From positions 9,277,701 through 9,341,700 of the forward strand of contig JABAKD010000014.1 in assembly GCA_012845835.1 (NCBI GenBank): a stretch of 64,000 nt of DNA, given 5' to 3'. Source of the stretch: Undaria pinnatifida (lineage: Eukaryota > Sar > Phaeophyceae > Laminariales > Alariaceae). The notes beneath the pieces were generated by a model. It made no database searches, was not told the DNA's origin, and saw only the letters and a list, made by a program, of their open reading frames with translations. Made by a program: the position numbers and the translations under genes. Of this stretch, positions 59,801 to 64,000 are shown piece after piece (positions within the stretch are counted from its first letter, which is position 1; each line of letters opens with the position of its first letter).

Positions 59801-62800
59801 AGCGATGAAGCCACGTCTTATAATAGCGTATCCGAAACAGAAAATGAGCTTGATTTTCGGACGGCAGAATCAGAAGGGCAGAATCGGATCTACGACCCTT
59901 ATCATGAAACCCGAATTTGCAGATAGGTTTTTGAACAAAAGCTCTCGCGAAACGTAATCAACAACGGCGATCGCTCGAACACGTACATACACGCACGAGT
60001 TCGCTGCACCAGAGCATCTCACCGCACACGCAGATGAAGCCTTGTAGGTGGGGCGAGGGAAAACACGCCGTGTGTGCTTCACGCGAGGAGGGCTGTCTTC
60101 CCCCTCGCTCCCGTCGATCTCATGCATAAAATAAACGGCATGTCGCAGACGGCGGCTGTCCTCGTCCTTGATAAATACGAGTAGCAGTAGCGTGTGTCTC
60201 TGTATTTGGCGAATTGTGCAATCGCGACTGCGACGAGAGTGGCTCTCGTGGTCGTCAGCATCACTATCCGATCCCATCGGCACGTGGTGAGGCCTGAGGT
60301 ATGTGCCAGCGGACAGCGGGACACAGCAGCAGCAGCAGCACGAGTACGCCTATGATACGTGTCGCGTGCTCACAGCAGACAGATAGGTGTGTCTGATGCG
60401 TGTGTCTTATGTCTTGTACTACTGCCGCAGTACTTGGACTGTTTTCGAGTTTTTACCAAGCTTGTTGCCTCCCGTGATACGTGTAAAACCAAATCCGGAT
60501 GCCGTTTTCGGATGGGGATTTTATAAAAAAGTGGACCCCCTTCTTCTGCTGGAGGCCGATCCGAAAACGATATCCAAAAATGGAAGCCTGAAAAATCGCC
60601 ATTTTCGGATCCATAAGATAGCGTAACAGGATTTGCGATCCGAAAACGTTCATTTTCTGTTTCGGATACGCTATTACAAGAGATGGCGTGAGGGGCGAAA
60701 AAATTGTCGACTATGCGTAGCAGCCCGCACTGCTTGGTGAGGGTTGCGGGGTGATACATTTTGTACCGGAACTGCACTGTGAAAAGAATTGTACAAGACG
60801 CTCGCGGCAGAATGCTGCTCGTGCGTTTGCGCTCCCACTGCAGTTTGTTTGTTCTTCATATTTTTGCTGCTGACAAGACTATGGATAGGGTCGAGGGTTA
60901 GGGGTAGGGTTAGGGTTAGGGCTAGGGGTTAGGTTAAGGCTTGTGGGTTAGGGCTAGGGTTCGGGTCGGTGTCTAAAATAGTGTTTTGGGTACCTAGTAT
61001 TAATATGTACGTACGAGTTGCTGGTATGTTTCACTCCTCCCCTCTTTAATTTCGTGATCTTCTTGCCTTGTGACCACGGCCAATAAGTACATAATGACGA
61101 TGAGGTTGTACGAGAATAACAGCAACAGCGATCACACGGACGACAACTGCACATATGATGGCTCTCCACGCAGATCGTTGGCGAGAGTACGCTTGTCGTT
61201 TAGTTTTGCCGGTGTCCTGTCCCTGGCCTGTTTCCCCAAAGACTAACAAATAATGCAAAGATTCGTGTGTAACGCGGACAGCTTTCAAAGTTGAGTATCG
61301 ATCTATCGGAAGATTTCGCAGCCCATCACGCCGTCTTTTTGCTTTTTTCCCAAAAAAAAGTTGAGGCTGCGTTTCACATATAACGGAGTCTCTACTCCTT
61401 TCTCCCTCTGCCACAACTTTTTATTTGAAGTAGAAAAATAACTCATGAAGAGACGCTGCGGTTGTAAGATCAAAAACTTTTATCGAAGCTAGTCTTGGCG
61501 AGTTGATTCGGCTGCTGCTGCCGCTGCCGCTGCTGCCGCTGCTGCCGCTGCTGTTGCTGTTGCCCTCTTGTTATTGATAGTAGTGTTTGTGACTGCCGTG
61601 TGAGTATTTTTTCTTTTTTAATCCTTTGTGGGCGCTTTAGGAGTATGTGTTTTGTTTTTATGAAGTGATGTTTTCACCCATGTTCACCGATATCCAGCAC
61701 AATCAGTGCCCGCGCAGATGCCCCGTCGATATACGGTCTTTATGGTCACAAACTACAAGACAGATGCGCATTGCAAATGCAGCAAGGTGATTCGGCCGTG
61801 CAATACCAACCGCATTTAACACGAGGGCAAAACATACGCATGCCAGCGCACCAGACTATTTGAAAGGGAAAATGAAAATATGAAAAACAATGAGGAAAAA
61901 TACTGGAAGTGAAGAGGAGAACAGGAACGGGGGGGGGGAGGGAAGAGGTACCCAGGAAGAACAGCGATTGAGTCGAACAAGACGGCACGACAACAAAATG
62001 ACAAGGAAGCAAAATTAACAGCGCTGACTGCAGCATAGCTATTAATGCTAGTGCAGGGGTAAAATCTTTTTTGGTGCTGCTGTTTTATACCTTCCTCCAT
62101 TTTGGTACCGTGTACCAGGCACTTATGTACTGCTGTAATGCATACAATGCGTGTGCCCGTGAAGGTCGCTGAGGTTAAACCTTTACCGAGTTGAGCTGGA
62201 CAGTAAAAGCGATGATTGAAAATAATTAAATTAATAATGTGCTGCGTTTTCCACGCACCATGTGCAGCTAACCATGCAGACTCTGTATCATACCGCGTTG
62301 ACATCTAACCATATACCGGTATGTATACGCATTGTATTCAACCACGTATATGCCAGGTATCAAGTATACCATATTGCATCCAGGAGTTTTGCAAAGGTCG
62401 TCAGAGTAATTGGTACTCAGTCGAAGAATCGCCAGTACCAGTCGTTTTGAAGGACTCAGTGCCTAGAGCACCAACAGCTGAAAATTTCTTAATACCTGCC
62501 AGTACCAGGAGTACTTGAAGCTGAAAAACGACTGGGTACCTTCCAGTACCTGGAGTACAAGAAGCTGAAGAATGCTGAGTATCTGCCAGTACCTGGAGTA
62601 ACTCGAGCTGAAAATGGCTGAGTACTTGCCATTACCTGGAGTATGTGAAGTTGAAAATGACTGAATACCTGCCAGTATCTGGAGTACCTGTAGCTGAAAA
62701 TGACTTGAGTACTTGCCAGTACTAGGAGTATTTAAGTGCCAGTACCAGGAGTGCTTCAAGCGAAAAAATGACTGAATACCTTCCGGTATCTAGAGTACTT

Positions 62801-63386
62801 GAAGCTGGGAATGGCTGAGCGTACTTGCCAGTAACTGGAGTACTTGAAGCTGAAAATGCCTGAGTACCTGCCAGTACCTGGAGTACTTGAAGCTGAAAAT
62901 GACTGAGTACCTGCCAGTACCTGGAGTACTTGAAGCTGAAAATTACTGGGTGCCTGCCAGTACCTGCAGTACTTGGAGGTGAAAATGTAAAGTATTAGTA
63001 CTGGTTGGTGTTGGTACTCTGACCACCTTTGGAGTTTTTTTACTAAGTTTCGGATCTCACAGCTGAAGTGTGTGTTATTTTCTAAATATATCAGGTTGGC
63101 ATCTTACCTTGTCCCAATGTTGATATGATCTTTCTCCGTCGTGTTTTTTTGTATACCGTATTGAGATCTAACCTTGTGCCATGTTGGCATGGACTTTCTC
63201 CGTCGTGTTTCGTTATCCTTGCTGTTGACAACGCCCGATAACGGGATGAAGAGCGACGGCTGCGTGAGGTACGCTTCCTGCGGGCACGCCGGAAACCCGC
63301 CCGTCTTCTGCGGCGCCCATAAGACGATCGGAATGGTCAACCTCATTGGCCGTCGCTGTGCGGTGGATGCTTGCGAGGTAACGTAA
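56687..63386 (+). CDS. EsV-1-7 repeat protein (three exons)
   Basis: The proposed CDS is join(56687..56811, 57090..57207, 63252..63386), 378 nt and 125 residues. It consists of three Cys/His repeats of the EsV-1-7 type, C-x4-C-x15/16-C-x2-H-x12, plus the C-x4-C start of a fourth (CAVDAC). The motif is named after a protein of an Ectocarpus virus. The family is large in brown algae, where one member (IMMEDIATE UPRIGHT) controls early development. The pattern suggests metal binding, but the biochemical role is unknown. Exon 2 ends RRCQ and exon 3 begins SDGC, which together restore the exact C-x4-C spacing across a 6 kb intron. The last codons read through a possible donor (GAG|GTAACG) to TAA. 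If spliced there, an acceptor at 63485 would add ESKIRPFC and a stop, so the C-terminus is uncertain. The gene could also be two separate loci. Confidence 0.75.
57090..57207 (+). CDS. EsV-1-7 gene exon 2 (repeat 2)
   Basis: The acceptor is TTTCCTCTAG. It encodes CEVPNCEIRPHYGYDGEAPR then FCAQHRAEGMHNLRSRRCQ. The first Cys stands 12 residues after the His of exon 1, as the motif requires. The donor CAG|GTGGGC is phase 0. Confidence 0.88.
57650..57715 (+). repeat. CTG-rich stretch, EsV-1-7 intron
   Basis: Interrupted GCTGCTGCTG runs around 57690-57710. A purer run lies at 58227-58255. Confidence 0.7.
58610..58662 (+). repeat. R2 core fragment
   Basis: ATATTGACCCGAAATTCGTCGAACTCACGGCTTACATTTTTATAAA is a 3' piece of R2. 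Confidence 0.7.
58690..58945 (-). mobile_element. R3 retroposon-like repeat, reverse copy
   Basis: It starts with the T-rich complement of the tail (TTTTTATTTATTTTTTC), then ATCCTCCGGCGGATGGGGAA, and ends GCATGCGTGGGCATGTCGAC. It is more diverged than the other two copies. Confidence 0.75.
58965..59045 (+). repeat. R2-like core
   Basis: GATGTACCACGCAGCTTGCAACGTTGAGTTTCAACC ... GATCGTACTCACAGCTGACG has the order of the R1/R2 shared core. Confidence 0.65.
60890..60967 (+). repeat. Interstitial telomere-like (TTAGGG)n, EsV-1-7 intron
   Basis: AGGGTTAGGGGTAGGGTTAGGGTTAGGG and degenerate units. It is opposite in orientation to the block at 46913. Confidence 0.85.
61508..61564 (+). repeat. (GCTGCC/GCTGCT)n microsatellite
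   Basis: CTGCTGCTGCCGCTGCCGCT and similar units, in the EsV-1-7 intron. A decayed R1 core (GGTTGTAAGATCAAAAACTT) precedes it at 61462. Confidence 0.85.
62505..62985 (+). repeat. ~43 bp minisatellite, ~11 copies
   Basis: The unit is GAGTACTTGAAGCTGAAAAT followed by GACTGAGTACCTGCCAGTACCTG, with point variants and a few short insertions. The GTACCTGCCAGTACCTGGAGTAC part is rich in short palindromes. It lies 270 bp before EsV-1-7 exon 3. Confidence 0.93.
63252..63386 (+). CDS. EsV-1-7 gene exon 3 (repeat 3)
   Basis: It encodes SDGCVRYASCGHAGNPPVFC, GAHKTIGMVNLIGRRC, AVDACEVT, then TAA. The acceptor GATGAAG is the first AG after a CTGTTGAC branch-like site. An intergenic-type alternative is an independent start further upstream, but no first Cys would then be present. 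Confidence 0.72.
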   Translation, partial: SDGCVRYASCGHAGNPPVFCGAHKTIGMVNLIGRRCAVDACEVT

Positions 63387-63603
63387 CGGCTCGGGCTCGG
63401 GGTCTAGTCTAGTCTAATTTGGTTACTTTATTTTTTGCCCCTCGACAATGTATCGTATGGTATTATACATGTTTCGTTCCGACAGGAATCGAAGATCCGT
63501 CCGTTTTGCTGAAGAGCAGTGCCTCTTCTGTTAGTCTGTAATAGTTCTGTCACTCTAGTCTGGTGGTGTGTTTTTAGAGTTGCTTACGTTCTAACGACCG
63601 CCC

Positions 63604-63700
63604 GAAGTATTGGGCCCTTTTTCGCACACGACACGGTCGGATTGGTCAACTTCATTGGCCGCTGCTGTGCGGTTGATGCCTGCGGGGTAACGTCACGGCT
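63604..63700 (+). pseudogene. Decayed copy of EsV-1-7 exon 3
   Basis: The translation reads FFAHDTVGLVNFIGRCCAVD then ACGVT, against FCGAHKTIGMVNLIGRRCAV in exon 3. The third motif Cys is changed to Phe and the x2 spacing is broken. The donor-like GGGGTAACGTCACGGCTCGG downstream matches GAGGTAACGTAACGGCTCGG after exon 3, so intron sequence was copied too. Upstream, the frame has no usable acceptor. Confidence 0.8.
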
Positions 63701-64000
63701 CGGGCTGGGGGTCTCTCGTCTATCGATCTACTCTATTTGAGCGATTTGATAATTTGCTGGACCGTCTATTCTATAGGATAAGCCACGCCGATCTATGTAG
63801 AACATGGTTACAGCGATACGTTCCCCATCCCCCCCCCCCTCCCCACCCATAAGCAAGAAAGTAGGCACAAGGTGCCGAAGTCCCCCTGACAAGCGGTTGT
63901 TGGAACGATGCAGTTCACCCTTCATGCGACTCGCCGAACACCTCACGGCGCTTCACGCTTGGTGTAAGCAATGCCTGCCTGGTTGGTGAAAACTCGACGT
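63700..64000. other. Right edge, no exon recognised
   Basis: A short open frame (63804-63989) has a Ser/Pro-rich start and Cys residues near its end, but no EsV-1-7 spacing. The window ends here, so further exons may lie outside. Confidence 0.35.

Noticed and set aside
60890-60967. Chromosome end
   Set aside because: The telomere-like units are degenerate and are followed by 3 kb of ordinary sequence including an exon.
62505-62985. CRISPR-like regular array
   Set aside because: The 43 bp units are contiguous tandem repeats without unique spacers, in a eukaryotic intron.

Overview
This looks like nuclear DNA of a brown alga (Phaeophyceae, stramenopiles). The main evidence is a gene made of EsV-1-7 cysteine/histidine repeats, a family strongly expanded in brown algae. 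It is supported by intron-rich genes with GT-AG introns of up to about 6 kb, and by a very dense layer of eukaryotic transposons, SINE-like elements, minisatellites and G/C homopolymer runs. The exact species cannot be read from the window. There are no bacterial-type operons, rRNA genes or CRISPR arrays, and I found no intact tRNA gene.

Three protein-coding genes were assembled by joining exons whose splice phases fit. All are on the plus strand. (1) EMC6, subunit 6 of the ER membrane protein complex insertase: five exons between 17889 and 26833, 128 residues. (2) A UBAC2-like rhomboid pseudoprotease with a C-terminal UBA domain: eight exons between 40077 and 53839, 296 residues. (3) An EsV-1-7 repeat protein: exons at 56687, 57090 and 63252, about 125 residues. 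Genes 1 and 2 are both ER-membrane quality-control or biogenesis factors. Nothing in the DNA shows co-regulation. Most of the usable coding information is in exons of 16-204 bp, so the longest open reading frames in the window are mostly spurious.

Layout. 1-17.9 kb is gene-free repeat territory: a satellite at the left edge, many copies of a ~190 bp dispersed repeat (called R1 here), tRNA-derived SINEs, a degraded LINE reverse-transcriptase fragment split by nested insertions, and several tandem duplications. 17.9-26.8 kb is EMC6; its 6 kb first intron holds a 1.4 kb inverted-repeat (foldback) element, a TA-flanked mariner/pogo-type MITE and a tandem duplication. 25.5-38 kb is a swarm of a ~270 bp TIR element (MITE). 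38.75-39.12 kb is a structurally complete 373 bp TRIM (84 bp LTRs, primer-binding site, polypurine tract). 40.1-53.8 kb is the UBAC2-like gene; its introns carry an LTR-retrotransposon gag remnant, interstitial telomere-like repeats, minisatellites and two decayed copies of its own exon 5. 56.7-64 kb is the EsV-1-7 gene, with a 43 bp minisatellite in its long intron and a decayed copy of its third exon after it.

Beyond features, a palindromic 9-mer, TACCWGGTA, occurs at least 22 times by eye, against about 0.5 expected by chance. Element names R1, R2, R3, R7 and R8 are local labels, not database names.
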